Source: Falsiroseomonas ponticola
GTDB lineage: Bacteria; Pseudomonadota; Alphaproteobacteria; Acetobacterales; Acetobacteraceae
Assembly: GCF_016805305.1 (NCBI RefSeq)
Contig: NZ_JAERQN010000001.1
Span: 186,001-250,000 of the forward strand
Direction of reading: 5' to 3'
DNA: 64,000 nucleotides
The translations under genes and the position numbers were made by a program. Under the pieces are notes generated by a model. It was not told where the DNA came from and did no database searches. It was given only the letters and a program-made list of their open reading frames with translations. Positions 1 through 8,478 of this stretch are shown here, one piece after another (the stretch's first letter is position 1; the number at the start of each line of letters is the position of its first letter).

Positions 1-505
1 CGCCCAGGCCAACTTCAACTTCGACCAACAGGTCGAAATCCTCTACTCCCAGATCTTCAACTGGGAGGAGCCGATGTCGATCCAGGTGGCCGCCCAGCTC
101 CAGGCCGTGGGCGTCAAGGCGCGCGCCGTGCGGATCAGCGACAGCGACATGCGCGCCCGCGGCGCCCCCAACCGCCAGGACATGCCGATGTTCTCCTTCG
201 AGGACGGGCCCATCGTCCTCGACCCCGTCTATGCCACCTTCCTGCTCGCCCATTCGCAGGGCGTCTCCAACCGCGCCCGCTTCGCCGATCCGCGCATGGA
301 TGCGCTGATCGACGAGGCGCGCCAGACGCTGGACGTGCCGCGGCGGAACGAGCTGATGCGCCAGGCCCAGCAGCTCTGGATGGAGGAGGCGCCCTGGATC
401 GTCACCGTCTATCCCACGGTGTGGGAGGCGATGGCCGGCAACATCTCCGGCTGGTGCCCGCATCCGGATGAGCATGAGCGCTGGTACGATCTGAAGGTGG
501 CCTGA
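1..505 (+). CDS. Peptide-type ABC transporter substrate-binding protein, C-terminal part
   Basis: The reading frame is already open at base 2 and ends with TGA at 503-505, so only the last 167 or so residues are seen. They show the C-terminal lobe typical of family 5 (dipeptide/oligopeptide, SBP_bac_5) binding proteins, with a segment read as DPVYATFLLAHSQG, the pattern RFADPRMDALIDEA and a final AP-rich helix before VYPTVWEAM. It is followed 7 bases later by two DppB/DppC-type permeases and two ATPases, so it is the periplasmic receptor of that importer. The ligand cannot be told from this fragment. Confident as to family. Confidence 0.9.
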   Translation, partial: AQANFNFDQQVEILYSQIFNWEEPMSIQVAAQLQAVGVKARAVRISDSDMRARGAPNRQDMPMFSFEDGPIVLDPVYATFLLAHSQGVSNRARFADPRMDALIDEARQTLDVPRRNELMRQAQQLWMEEAPWIVTVYPTVWEAMAGNISGWCPHPDEHERWYDLKVA

Positions 506-512
506 CGCACCC

Positions 513-1520
513 ATGCCGATCGGGCGGATGCTGGCGCGGCGCCTGGTCCTGGTGGTGCCGCTGCTTTTCGTGATCCTGCTGGGCACCTTCATGCTGGTGC
601 GCCTCAGCGGGCAGGACCCCGTGGGCCTGCTGGCCGGCCCCACCGCGACGGCGGCGGAGATCGAGCTGGTGCGCGCCTCGCTCGCGCTCGACCAGCCGAT
701 CTGGGTGCAGTTCGGCGTCTATCTCGGCAAGGTCGTGCAGGGCGATCTCGGCGCCTCCTGGCTCAGCAACCGGCCGGTGCTGGCGGAGATCCTGGACCGC
801 GCGCCGGCAACGCTGGAGCTGATGGCCTGGGGCGTGCTGATCGGCGCGGGCATCGGCATCCCCGTGGGGCTGCGCGCCGCCTTCCGGCCCGACCGTGCCT
901 TCGACCAGCTGAGCCGCTTCTTCTCCCTGCTCGGCTTCTCCGTGCCGACCTACTGGCTCGGCCTCATCATGCTCTTCGTCTTCTTCTACCTGCTGGAATG
1001 GGCGCCGCCCGGCATGGGGCGCATCAGCCTGTTCCTGGAACCGCCGCCCCGCGTCACCGGCAGCTACCTGATCGACGGCCTCATCGCCGCCGACTGGGAA
1101 GTCGCCTCCTCCGCCGCCTCGCAACTCATCCTGCCCGTGCTCTGCGTCGCCATCATCTCCGCGGCGCCGATCATCAAGCAGACCCGCGCCATCGCGCTGG
1201 AGGTGCTGGCCAGCGACTATATCCGCTACGCCCGCGCCCAGGGACTGCCGAAGCGGGAGATCCGCGCCATGGCGCTGCGCAACAGCGCCACGCCCATCGT
1301 CACCTTCATCGGCACGGAGATCACGGGCCTGGTCGGCACCACCTCCCTCATCGAATACGTCTTCGCCTGGGGCGGGCTCGGGCAATACGGGCTGTCGGCC
1401 ATCATCGCGGGCGATTTCGCCGCGGTGCAGGGCTATGTGCTGATGCTGGCGCTCTTCTCCGTCCTCGTCTTCCTGGTGGTCGATATCTACGTCACGCTGA
1501 CGGAGCCCCGCGCGGCATGA
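513..1520 (+). CDS. Dipeptide-type ABC transporter permease (DppB family)
   Basis: 335 residues, usual length for DppB/OppB proteins. It opens with a membrane helix (about residues 9-30) followed by a periplasmic loop with the pattern GPTATAAEIELVRASLALDQP, and carries further helices up to the C-terminus. The inner-membrane coupling region is seen as EVLASDYIRYARAQGLPKREI around residue 230, the usual EAA-type contact with the ATPase. It follows the receptor by 7 bases and its stop overlaps the next start (ATGA), so it is translated in the same operon. Inner membrane, imports an unknown peptide-like or glycoside-like solute. Confidence 0.93.
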   Translation: MPIGRMLARRLVLVVPLLFVILLGTFMLVRLSGQDPVGLLAGPTATAAEIELVRASLALDQPIWVQFGVYLGKVVQGDLGASWLSNRPVLAEILDRAPATLELMAWGVLIGAGIGIPVGLRAAFRPDRAFDQLSRFFSLLGFSVPTYWLGLIMLFVFFYLLEWAPPGMGRISLFLEPPPRVTGSYLIDGLIAADWEVASSAASQLILPVLCVAIISAAPIIKQTRAIALEVLASDYIRYARAQGLPKREIRAMALRNSATPIVTFIGTEITGLVGTTSLIEYVFAWGGLGQYGLSAIIAGDFAAVQGYVLMLALFSVLVFLVVDIYVTLTEPRAA

Positions 1521-2389
1521 GCGCCACCATCGCCTCCCCCCGCTGGGTCCGGCGCATCGGCGGCATCTCCCGCCGCAGCCCGACTCTCGCGGCCGGCGTC
1601 TTCATCATCCTGGGCTTCGCGGTCATGGCCGTGCTGGCGCCCTGGATCGCGCCCTTCGACCCGGAATTCGCGCAGCCCCGCAACGTGCTGGCCGCGCCGG
1701 GCGGCGCGCATCTCATGGGCACCGACGGCAACGGGATGGATGTCTTCTCCCGCGTCATCGCCGGCGCGCGCTGGGCCTTCGGCATCGCCATCCCCGCCGT
1801 GCTCGTCGGGCTGCTCGCCGGCGTGCCGCTCGGCCTCTATACGGGCTATCGCGGTGGCTGGTTCGATGAGATCGCGATGCGCTTCTTCGATGCGCTGCGC
1901 GTCTTCCCCTCCATCATCCTGGCCCTCGCCGTGGTCGCCGCGGCCGGTCCCTCGCTGCTCAACGTGGTGCTGGTGATCGGCTTCCTCGACAGCCCCGTCT
2001 TCGCCCGGGTGGTGCGGGCGGAGGTGCTGGCGCTGCGCCATTCCACCTTCGTCGAAAGCGCCGTCTCCGCCGGCAATCCGACCTGGCGCATCCTCTTCGT
2101 CCATATCCTGCCCAATGCCCTGCAGGGCGCCATGGCGCAGACGGCGGTGCGCGCGGCCTGGGCCGTGCGCATCAGCGCGACGCTGGCCTTCCTCGGCGTC
2201 GGCATCCAGCCGCCGACGCCGGAATGGGGTGCGATGATCCGGCAGGGCGCGGAATATCTCGTCACCGGCCAGTGGTGGGTCGGCGTTTTCCCCGGCATCG
2301 CACTGATCCTGATGGTGCTCGGCCTCAACATGCTGGGCGACGGCTTGCAGGACCTGCTCGATCCGCGGCGGAAGGCAGCCACGCGATGA
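1517..2389 (+). CDS. Dipeptide-type ABC transporter permease (DppC family)
   Basis: 290 residues starting at the ATG that overlaps the upstream stop as ATGA; a longer in-frame reading upstream would only overlap the previous permease. It has an N-terminal helix after a basic stretch, the family pattern FDPEFAQP and HLMGTDGNGMDVFSRVIAGAR near residues 50-85, and an EAA-type loop read as VESAVSAGNPTWRILFVHILPN. This is the second pore subunit pairing with the DppB-type protein before it. Its last codons overlap the start of the first ATPase by 4 bases, so coupled translation is likely. Confidence 0.93.
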   Translation: MSATIASPRWVRRIGGISRRSPTLAAGVFIILGFAVMAVLAPWIAPFDPEFAQPRNVLAAPGGAHLMGTDGNGMDVFSRVIAGARWAFGIAIPAVLVGLLAGVPLGLYTGYRGGWFDEIAMRFFDALRVFPSIILALAVVAAAGPSLLNVVLVIGFLDSPVFARVVRAEVLALRHSTFVESAVSAGNPTWRILFVHILPNALQGAMAQTAVRAAWAVRISATLAFLGVGIQPPTPEWGAMIRQGAEYLVTGQWWVGVFPGIALILMVLGLNMLGDGLQDLLDPRRKAATR

Positions 2390-3357
2390 GCCTTCTGCGC
2401 GTGGAGGATCTCCACACCCACTTCATCTCGCGCGACCTGGACAACGAGATCCAGGTGGCGAAGGCGCTGAACGGCGTCTCCTTCTCCCTCGATGCCGGGC
2501 GCATCCTGGGCCTTGTCGGCGAAACCGGCGCCGGCAAGTCGCTCACCGCCACCTCCATCATGGGCCTGCTCCGCCCGCCCGCGCGCATCATGGGCGGCCG
2601 CGCGCTGTTCCAGGGGCAGGATCTGCTCGCCATGCCGGATGACGACCTCAACGCGCTGCGCGGCCGCGACATCGCGCTGGTGGTGCAGAGCCCGAAATCC
2701 TCGCTCGATCCCCTGTCGCGCATCGGCGACCAGCTCATCCGCATCCGCCGCGCCCATCGCGGCGGCTCGGTGGCGGAGGCGCGGGAGAAGGCCATCGCGA
2801 CGCTCGGCGCGCTCGGCATTCCCGATCCCGCGCGGCGCATGCAGGCCTGGCCGCACGAACTCTCCGGCGGCATGGCGCAGCGCGTGCTGATCGCATTGGC
2901 GCTGATGAACGAACCGCGGCTGCTGATCGCGGATGAGCCGACCACGGGCCTCGACGTCACGGTGCAGGCGCAGATCCTGGACCTGCTGCGGGACCTCGTG
3001 CGGCGCACCGGCATCGCCGCCATGATCATCACGCACGACCTCGGCGTGGTCGCGCATTACTGCGACGAGATGGCGGTGATGTATGCCGGCGCGATCGTCG
3101 AAAGCGGCCCCGTCCGCCAGGTCTTCCGCCGCCCCGCGCATCCCTACACCGTCAACCTGATCGGCGCGACGCCGGAGCGCCTGCGCCTCGGCGCGACCCG
3201 CACCGTGGGCGGCCCGCCGCCCAACCTCCGCGCCCTGCCGCCCGGCTGCCCCTACCAGGATCGCTGCCCGCAGGCCGGGGCGGATTGCACCACCACGCCG
3301 CCCGACGTGGCCCTTGGCGAGGGCCATGTCGCGCGCTGCCACCGGGTGGCGGCATGA
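2386..3357 (+). CDS. Dipeptide-type ABC transporter ATP-binding protein (DppD family)
   Basis: 323 residues from the ATG at 2386. Walker A is GETGAGKS (about residues 46-53), the signature is LSGGMAQR and Walker B is LLIADEPTTGLD, followed by the ITHDLG switch region. The C-terminal oligopeptide-transporter extension is present with a Cys-rich motif CPYQDRCPQAGADC, as in DppD/OppD proteins. It energises the permease pair 517-2389. Start and stop both overlap neighbours by 4 bases. Confidence 0.94.
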   Translation: MSLLRVEDLHTHFISRDLDNEIQVAKALNGVSFSLDAGRILGLVGETGAGKSLTATSIMGLLRPPARIMGGRALFQGQDLLAMPDDDLNALRGRDIALVVQSPKSSLDPLSRIGDQLIRIRRAHRGGSVAEAREKAIATLGALGIPDPARRMQAWPHELSGGMAQRVLIALALMNEPRLLIADEPTTGLDVTVQAQILDLLRDLVRRTGIAAMIITHDLGVVAHYCDEMAVMYAGAIVESGPVRQVFRRPAHPYTVNLIGATPERLRLGATRTVGGPPPNLRALPPGCPYQDRCPQAGADCTTTPPDVALGEGHVARCHRVAA

Positions 3358-4352
3358 CCGCCCCCGTCCTCGAAGTCGAAGGCCTGGTCAAGCATTTCGA
3401 CGTCTCGCGCCAGGTGAAGGTGCATGCCGTCAACGGCGTCAGCTTCTCGATCCGGGAAGGGGAGACGCTCGGCGTCGTCGGCGAAAGCGGGTCCGGCAAA
3501 TCCACCATCGGCCGCAGCGTCATCCGGCTGCTCTCGCCGACCGGCGGCACCATCCGCTTCCGCGGGCGTGACATCACCAACCTGCCCGAATCCGCCTGCC
3601 GCCCGCTGCGCGCGGAGATGCAGATGGTGTTCCAGGACCCCTGGTCCGCCCTCAATCCCCGCATCCGCATCGGCGATCTCATCGCCGAACCGCTGAAGCT
3701 GCACACCAGGCTCTCCGCCGCCGAGCGGCGCGACCGCGCCGAAGCCCTGGCCATCCGCGTGAGGCTCACGCCCGAACTCCTTACGCGCTTCCCGGCCGAA
3801 CTCTCCGGCGGCCAGCTCCAGCGCGTCTGCATCGCCCGCGCCATCGCGACCAGCCCCAAGCTGATCGTGCTGGACGAACCCACCTCCTCCCTCGACCTCT
3901 CCGTCCGCGCCGGCATCCTCGACCTGCTGGCGGAGCTGAAGGCGGAGACGGGCGCGGCGATGATGTTCATCAGCCACGACCTCGGCACGGTGAAGCTGAT
4001 CAGCGACCGCATCCTCGTGCTCTATCTCGGCAGCGTCGTGGAATATGCGCCGACGGCGCAGGTCTTCGCCGACGCCGCGCATCCCTATTCGCAGGCGCTG
4101 ATGTCGGCGCATCTGCCGGCGGACCCCGACGCCGTGCTGAAGCGCCACGTGCTGCAGGGGGAGATCCCCTCGCCCATCAACCTGCCGCCCGGCTGCCATT
4201 TCGCCAGCCGCTGCCCCGTCGCGGTGCCGCGCTGCCGCACGGAAACCCCGCGCCTCGATGCCGTCGCGGGCGATGCCGCGCATCGCGCCGCCTGCCTGCG
4301 CATCGCGGAAGGCGCCAACCGGATTCCCGCGCTGGAGGATGCCCATGGATGA
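3354..4352 (+). CDS. Dipeptide-type ABC transporter ATP-binding protein (DppF family)
   Basis: 332 residues from ATG 3354, overlapping the DppD stop. Walker A GESGSGKST, signature LSGGQLQR, Walker B LIVLDEPTSSLDLS and H-loop ISHDLG are all intact, and the C-terminal region again holds the Cys-rich oligo-HPY motif (CHFASRCPVAVPRC). It is the second nucleotide-binding subunit of the importer. Its end overlaps the aldolase gene start by 8 bases, so the enzyme downstream is part of the same transcript. Confidence 0.94.
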   Translation: MTAPVLEVEGLVKHFDVSRQVKVHAVNGVSFSIREGETLGVVGESGSGKSTIGRSVIRLLSPTGGTIRFRGRDITNLPESACRPLRAEMQMVFQDPWSALNPRIRIGDLIAEPLKLHTRLSAAERRDRAEALAIRVRLTPELLTRFPAELSGGQLQRVCIARAIATSPKLIVLDEPTSSLDLSVRAGILDLLAELKAETGAAMMFISHDLGTVKLISDRILVLYLGSVVEYAPTAQVFADAAHPYSQALMSAHLPADPDAVLKRHVLQGEIPSPINLPPGCHFASRCPVAVPRCRTETPRLDAVAGDAAHRAACLRIAEGANRIPALEDAHG

Positions 4353-5082
4353 GGCGACGCTGCGGCGCGAGTTACTGGCCGCCTACCACATCCTCGATGT
4401 GCACGGGCAGAATGCCGGCATCGCGGGCCACCTGACCGCGCGCCAGCCCGGCGGCGAGACCTTCTGGTGCCATGGCTATGGCCAGGGGTTCGAGGAAGTG
4501 CGCGCCGACGATCTCCGCCATGTGGACATGGACCTCAAGGTCCTCCACGGCGGGAAGATCAACCCCTCCCTCGTCATCCATACCGGCCTCTACCGCGCGC
4601 GACCCGATATCGGCTGCGTCATCCACACCCACAGCCTGAACGCCGTGATGCTGACGGCCACAGGTACGCCGCTGCTGCCGCTGTTCCAGTCCGCGCTGAT
4701 GTTCCATGAGGATTGCGCCCTGCATGCGGAATATGGCGGCATCGTCGATACGGTGGAGACGGGCGTGGAGCTCGCCGCCGCCCTCGGCCCGCGCCGCGCC
4801 CTCCTGCTCGCCAATCACGGCACGCTCGTCGTCGGGCGCAATGTGCGGGAGGCCGTGCACTGCGCCATCATGCTGGACGACGCCTGCCGCATCCAGCTCG
4901 GCGCCATGGCCGCCGCCGCGGGCAAGCCGCTGTCGCTGGTCGATGACGCCACGGCGCAGGAGGCGAAGCGCTTCCTGCTCTCGGACAAGGTGCTCGGCCT
5001 GCGCTGGGACCACTACCTCCGCCGCGCCATCGCCGCGCGGCCCTGGCTGGCGGCGGAGCTCGCCAGCATCGCCCGACTATAA
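4345..5082 (+). CDS. Class II aldolase/adducin family protein
   Basis: 245 residues. The fold is recognised from the zinc-site motifs IHTHS (around residue 94) and NHGTLV (around residue 160) found in fuculose-phosphate and ribulose-phosphate aldolases and in related decarboxylases/epimerases. An alternative in-frame ATG lies two codons upstream (4339). It overlaps the last transporter gene by 8 bases, so the importer probably brings in its substrate or a precursor. Exact reaction unknown; family members cleave or decarboxylate hydroxy acids. The stop overlaps the convergent ureidoglycolate lyase-like gene by 6 bases. Confidence 0.88.
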   Translation: MDEATLRRELLAAYHILDVHGQNAGIAGHLTARQPGGETFWCHGYGQGFEEVRADDLRHVDMDLKVLHGGKINPSLVIHTGLYRARPDIGCVIHTHSLNAVMLTATGTPLLPLFQSALMFHEDCALHAEYGGIVDTVETGVELAAALGPRRALLLANHGTLVVGRNVREAVHCAIMLDDACRIQLGAMAAAAGKPLSLVDDATAQEAKRFLLSDKVLGLRWDHYLRRAIAARPWLAAELASIARL

Positions 5083-5622
5083 TTCGACGCTGATCGTCAC
5101 CCCCAGCCGCGCGGCCAGGTCCTTCTTGTCCAGGTCCGGGCCCCGCGCCTCATTGCCCTGCACATGCTGCAGGTCCCGCGCCGTGTCGCGCCGGATGGCG
5201 ATGATCAGGCTCGTCGCATCCACCAGCGCCAGCGGGAATTCATGCCAGGTGCCGAGGTGCAGCATCAGCCCCGCGCTGCCGTCGAAGACCAGCGCGCGCG
5301 CCTCCTCCAGCACCGGCACCTCGCCCTCCCCGGGCGGCGCCAGCACCATCAGGAAGGGCCGGCCGCCGAGGGGGAAGAAGCTCTGCGTGTGCAGGAAGTG
5401 GCGCTCCATCCACACCGCGCGCAGCGGGCGGCGTTCCAGCGTGGCGACGGTGAATTCCAGCGTGTCGTCGGCCACGAAGCGGCCGGGTTTCCGCAGCGCG
5501 ACGCGATCGCCATAGAAGGGGCTGCGGATCACCGGCGTGGGCGCGGTCGGGCCCATCAGCGTGCCGAAGGGCGCGACATTCTCCGCCGTCGCCGCCTCGG
5601 CCCTCAGCGTGATCACCCGCAT
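5077..5622 (-). CDS. Ureidoglycolate lyase family protein (AllA-like)
   Basis: 181 residues, close to the AllA family, which splits ureidoglycolate into glyoxylate and urea in allantoin breakdown. The family core is visible as ERHFLHTQSFFPLGGRPF (about residues 73-90) and GTWHEFPL (about 123-130), the cupin metal and substrate residues. It is alone on its strand with 33 bases between its start and the stop of the next minus-strand gene, so it may be the last gene of that unit. Other purine-like catabolic candidates lie at 16734-17636, but no allantoicase gene is seen, so the pathway role is only inferred. Confidence 0.85.
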   Translation of the reverse strand: MRVITLRAEAATAENVAPFGTLMGPTAPTPVIRSPFYGDRVALRKPGRFVADDTLEFTVATLERRPLRAVWMERHFLHTQSFFPLGGRPFLMVLAPPGEGEVPVLEEARALVFDGSAGLMLHLGTWHEFPLALVDATSLIIAIRRDTARDLQHVQGNEARGPDLDKKDLAARLGVTISVEL

Positions 5623-5655
5623 CGCCCGCTCCCCGTTGCGGGGGCAGGATAGCCG

Positions 5656-6600
5656 TCAGCGCGCCGGCGTGAAGCGCGTCCAGCCCGGGACCTCCGCGGC
5701 GAGGTTCACCTCACGCCACTTCGGGTGCCGCGGCGGCCGCAGGAAGGCGTCGAAGCGCTCCGCCAGCGCGTCCACGAAGCGGGAGACCTTGCGATGCCGC
5801 TCCGTCCCCGGCGCCCAGGCATAGACGGCGAGCACCGCGCCCACCGCCATCGTCTCCATCCCGCCTTCCGGCACCAGCGCGGGATAATCCGCGCGCTCGA
5901 ACCGCGCGGGCAGGTAGGTGTCGAGCAGCGCGGGCTCCGCCGGCAGCGGCAGCAGGCGCAGCCCCTCCTCCGGCCGGACGCCGGCAAACAGCCGCGCGGG
6001 CTTGCCCGCGACATAGACCAGCGCCGCGATCTCGCCACGCCGCAGCCGTTCCAGCGCGGCGTCCTGCGGCGCATTCTCCTCCCGCACCCGCAGGCCGAGC
6101 GCGTCGAAGACGAGGGACGCCGTCATCGCCGTGCCGCTGCCCGGCAGGTCCACATTCACGGCCTTCCCCGCCAGGTCCTGGACCGAGGCAATGCCCGGCG
6201 CGGCGAGGATGTGGATCTCCTCGTCATACAGCTTGCAGACATACTGGATCAGCCGCTCGACGGAGGGGAACAGCCGCTCCCGCCGCGCATAGGCCAGGAC
6301 ATCGGACTGCACGATTCCGAGGTCCACGCCCCGCAGCACCATGATGTCGGCGATGTTCTGCACGCTGCCGCGGCCGATCATGGCGATGACGCGCAGCCTC
6401 TCCGCATCGTCCAGCACCGCGGCCAGGTCGGCGGCGATGCGGATATAGGTGCCGTCCACGCCACCCGCGACGATGCCGACCGTGCCGGCATTCGCCCGCG
6501 CCGCCATGGCGTTGAGCAGCGCCACGGGGTTGCCCTGCGCCAGGGCGGGCGCGGCCAGCAGCGTGGCCGCCGCGGTCAGAAGGCTGCGTCGTCGCGTCAT
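5656..6600 (-). CDS. TAXI-family TRAP transporter solute-binding protein
   Basis: 314 residues with a signal peptide (basic MTRRRSLL, hydrophobic core, cleavage near ALAQG). The body follows the TAXI pattern: GGVDGTYIRIAADLAAVL, then a D-LGIVQSDVLAYA segment, LPGSGTAMTA and a long C-terminal helix region. These are periplasmic receptors for tripartite (TRAP) importers, but no DctQ/DctM-type membrane gene occurs anywhere in the window. Its start overlaps by 4 bases the stop of the repeat-containing membrane protein, so the two are co-translated. Ligand unknown. Confidence 0.88.
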   Translation of the reverse strand: MTRRRSLLTAAATLLAAPALAQGNPVALLNAMAARANAGTVGIVAGGVDGTYIRIAADLAAVLDDAERLRVIAMIGRGSVQNIADIMVLRGVDLGIVQSDVLAYARRERLFPSVERLIQYVCKLYDEEIHILAAPGIASVQDLAGKAVNVDLPGSGTAMTASLVFDALGLRVREENAPQDAALERLRRGEIAALVYVAGKPARLFAGVRPEEGLRLLPLPAEPALLDTYLPARFERADYPALVPEGGMETMAVGAVLAVYAWAPGTERHRKVSRFVDALAERFDAFLRPPRHPKWREVNLAAEVPGWTRFTPAR

Positions 6601-8057
6601 GGGCTCTCCCGCCTTGCGGCGCCGAGTTCGGCGGCGCGTTGCTGCCAGAAGGCGGCCTGGGCGGCATCGGGGCGGATGCCGCGCGCGCCGAGCGCGGCCA
6701 GCACCGCCGCATCGAAGCTCCGCGCCATGGCGGCGGCCCCTTCCGCGCTGCCGGCCTGCGCCGCGCGGCCGAACAGCAGCCGCGCGCCGGAAATGTCGCC
6801 CTGCGCCATCATCGCCTGGCCCCGGGCCAGCAGCGCCTCGACCAGGCGGGGGTCGAGCGCCGCCACGCGGGGCGCGGCCGCCGGCTCGGCCCGCGGCGCC
6901 TCCGCCGCCAGCGCCGGCAAGCGTGCTTCCTCCGGCTCCGGTACCGGCTCCGCGCGCGGCATCTCCGCCGCCAGCTCCGGCAAGCGTGCTTCCTCCGGCT
7001 CCGGCATCGGCTCCGCGCGCGGCGTCTCCGCCGCCAGGTCCGGCAACCGCGCCTCCTCCGGCTCCGGCATCGCCTCGGCGCGCGGCGTCTCCGCCGCCAG
7101 GTCCGGCAAGCGTACTTCCTCGGGTTCCGGCATCGGCTCGGCGCGCGGCGCCTCCGCCGCCAGATCGGGCAGCCGCGCTTCCTCCGGCTCCGGCATCGGC
7201 TCGACGCGCAGCGCCTCCGCCGCCAACTCCGGCAGCGGCGCTTCATCGGGCTCCGGCATCGGCTCGGCGCGTGGCGTCTCCGCCGCCAACGCCGGCAGCC
7301 GCGCCTCCTCCGGCTCCGGCACCGGCTCGGCGCGCGCCCCGGACTCGGCGCCGTAGCTCGCGACCAGCGCCGCCAGGGCGCGGTCGAAGGCCGCCAGATG
7401 GGCACCGCCCTCCGCCGGCGCCTCGCCGTCGCTCCCGGCCTCCCCGGCCAGCACCGCCGCCTGCGGCATGGCGGTGGAGGATGCCTCCGCCGCCCGGGGC
7501 ACCGGCCCCTCCGGCATCATCACCGCCAGCCCCAGGCCGAGTCCCGCCACGCCCAGCCCACCGAGGCCCGCCATGCGCCACCGCCCCCCATGCCCCGGCG
7601 GCTCGACCGGGGCGGCGGGGGCCGGCGTCGTCAGCGCCCGTTGCAGCGCGCCCATCCAGGCATCGCCGCGCGGCAGGCTGAGCGGCGGCAGCGCCGCGAA
7701 GGCCTCCTCCAGCCGCCGCGCCAGGCCGGGCAGCGCGGCTTCCTCCAGCACCAGGTGCAGGATCGGCAGATGGCCGGAAAACACCTGGGGGAAGCCCGCC
7801 ACGGCCAGGCGGTGCCGCAGCGCCGCCACCGTCTCCATCGCCTCGCGCGGCGATGGCGGCGCGGCACCCGTCCAGGACAGGTCGAGCAGCGCGACGCCGC
7901 GCCCGGGATGCAGCAGCGCCACGCGCCGCTCCGGCGGCCTGGCGCCATCCGGCAGGCCCGCGAGGCTGCGGCCCGGCAGGGCCAGCCATTCGGGCGCCAG
8001 CGCCTGCCAGCCGATTACCGGCTCCCGGCGCTCCACCAGCCGCGCCTGCCCCGCCAT
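6597..8057 (-). CDS. Single-pass membrane protein with a Pro/Glu-rich tandem repeat and Sel1-like end, function unknown
   Basis: 486 residues, not recognised as a named family. Residues 1-150 form a compact presumably cytoplasmic domain (VALLHPGRGVALLDLSW near 46-62). One membrane helix sits at about 162-181. A 60-residue linker follows, then seven 21-residue repeats (242-388; consensus RAEPMPEPEEARLPDLAAE plus two residues) and a C-terminal alpha-helical Sel1/TPR-like segment (LLARGQAMMAQGDISGARLL). The repeat would form a stiff acidic Pro-rich spacer, comparable in style to TonB or periplasm-spanning rods. The stop overlaps the TAXI receptor start by 4 bases, suggesting a joint function. 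RBS GGAAGGGGA lies 8 bases before the ATG. Confidence 0.75.
   Translation of the reverse strand: MAGQARLVERREPVIGWQALAPEWLALPGRSLAGLPDGARPPERRVALLHPGRGVALLDLSWTGAAPPSPREAMETVAALRHRLAVAGFPQVFSGHLPILHLVLEEAALPGLARRLEEAFAALPPLSLPRGDAWMGALQRALTTPAPAAPVEPPGHGGRWRMAGLGGLGVAGLGLGLAVMMPEGPVPRAAEASSTAMPQAAVLAGEAGSDGEAPAEGGAHLAAFDRALAALVASYGAESGARAEPVPEPEEARLPALAAETPRAEPMPEPDEAPLPELAAEALRVEPMPEPEEARLPDLAAEAPRAEPMPEPEEVRLPDLAAETPRAEAMPEPEEARLPDLAAETPRAEPMPEPEEARLPELAAEMPRAEPVPEPEEARLPALAAEAPRAEPAAAPRVAALDPRLVEALLARGQAMMAQGDISGARLLFGRAAQAGSAEGAAAMARSFDAAVLAALGARGIRPDAAQAAFWQQRAAELGAARRESP
6894..7334 (-). repeat. 63-bp tandem repeat, seven copies, in frame
   Basis: Seven adjacent 63-bp units encode 21 residues each (core EPMPEPEEARLP) inside the gene at 6597-8057, with an eighth unit broken off after RAEP. 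Copies differ mainly in single residues (V/M, D/E, A/T at fixed places), so they are diverged at DNA level but kept in frame. Copy-number change would alter only the length of the linker. Confidence 0.95.
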
Positions 8058-8098
8058 GCCGATCGTCCCCTTCCGCCGGACAGATCAGCACGACTGGC

Positions 8099-8124
8099 CA
8101 TTAAAATACTTTATACAATCGAGT
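8099..8124 (-). promoter_or_regulatory. AT-rich patch upstream of the repeat-protein/TAXI operon, probable promoter
   Basis: In a region of about 70% GC this 26-base patch is almost all A/T; on the minus strand it reads TTGTATAAAGTATTTTAATG. It lies 42-67 bases before the ATG at 8057 and just after the stop of the ABM-domain gene. The exact -35 and -10 boxes are ambiguous (TATAAA, TATTTT or TTTAAT could serve as -10), so only the region is claimed. Confidence 0.45.
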
Positions 8125-8134
8125 GATCGGACCC

Positions 8135-8446
8135 CTATCCCGCCGGGGACAGCACATGGATCACCCGGCTGGCGATCATCTCCCGCACCTTGGCGCCGTA
8201 GGCCGCCATATGCGGCGCGGCGGCGTGGGCGGCCAGGTGCGCGGGGCTTTCCCATTTCTCCACCACCACGAAGCTGTCGGGGCCGAGCTTGGTCTGGATG
8301 GCGCCGATCCCCTCCGCATCGATGGCCGGGCCGTATTCGATGCAGCCTTCCTCCGCATGCACCGCCGGCATATTGGCGCGGAAGGCCTCCAGCACCGCCT
8401 CCCGCATCCCGGGCTTCGTCGTGATGATGGCGAGGACGTGGATCAC
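8135..8446 (-). CDS. Antibiotic biosynthesis monooxygenase (ABM) domain protein
   Basis: 103 residues, the normal size for YgiN-like ABM ferredoxin-fold proteins, which act as dimers on quinols and other small aromatics. The pattern is MIHVLAIITTKPG at the start, EEGCIEYG around residue 33, and FVVVEKWESPAHLAAHAAAPH around 59-79 containing the conserved E-W and H-H positions. It sits between the DUF808 gene and the repeat-protein gene on the same strand. Substrate not predictable. Confidence 0.88.
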   Translation of the reverse strand: MIHVLAIITTKPGMREAVLEAFRANMPAVHAEEGCIEYGPAIDAEGIGAIQTKLGPDSFVVVEKWESPAHLAAHAAAPHMAAYGAKVREMIASRVIHVLSPAG

Positions 8447-8478
8447 GCGGCGCTTCCTTGCTTGGACAGGCCGGAAGG

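Noticed and set aside
5656..6600. Full TRAP transporter
   Set aside because: Only the receptor is present; neither flanking gene is a DctQ or DctM membrane subunit.
6894..7334. Repeat array considered as CRISPR
   Set aside because: Units are adjacent without spacers and encode a protein repeat in frame.
6639..8126. Plus-strand open frames with Arg- or Ser/Gly-rich repeats
   Set aside because: They only mirror the 63-bp repeats of the minus-strand gene; the minus-strand reading has a signal-like helix, a Sel1-like end, a good RBS and operon overlap.
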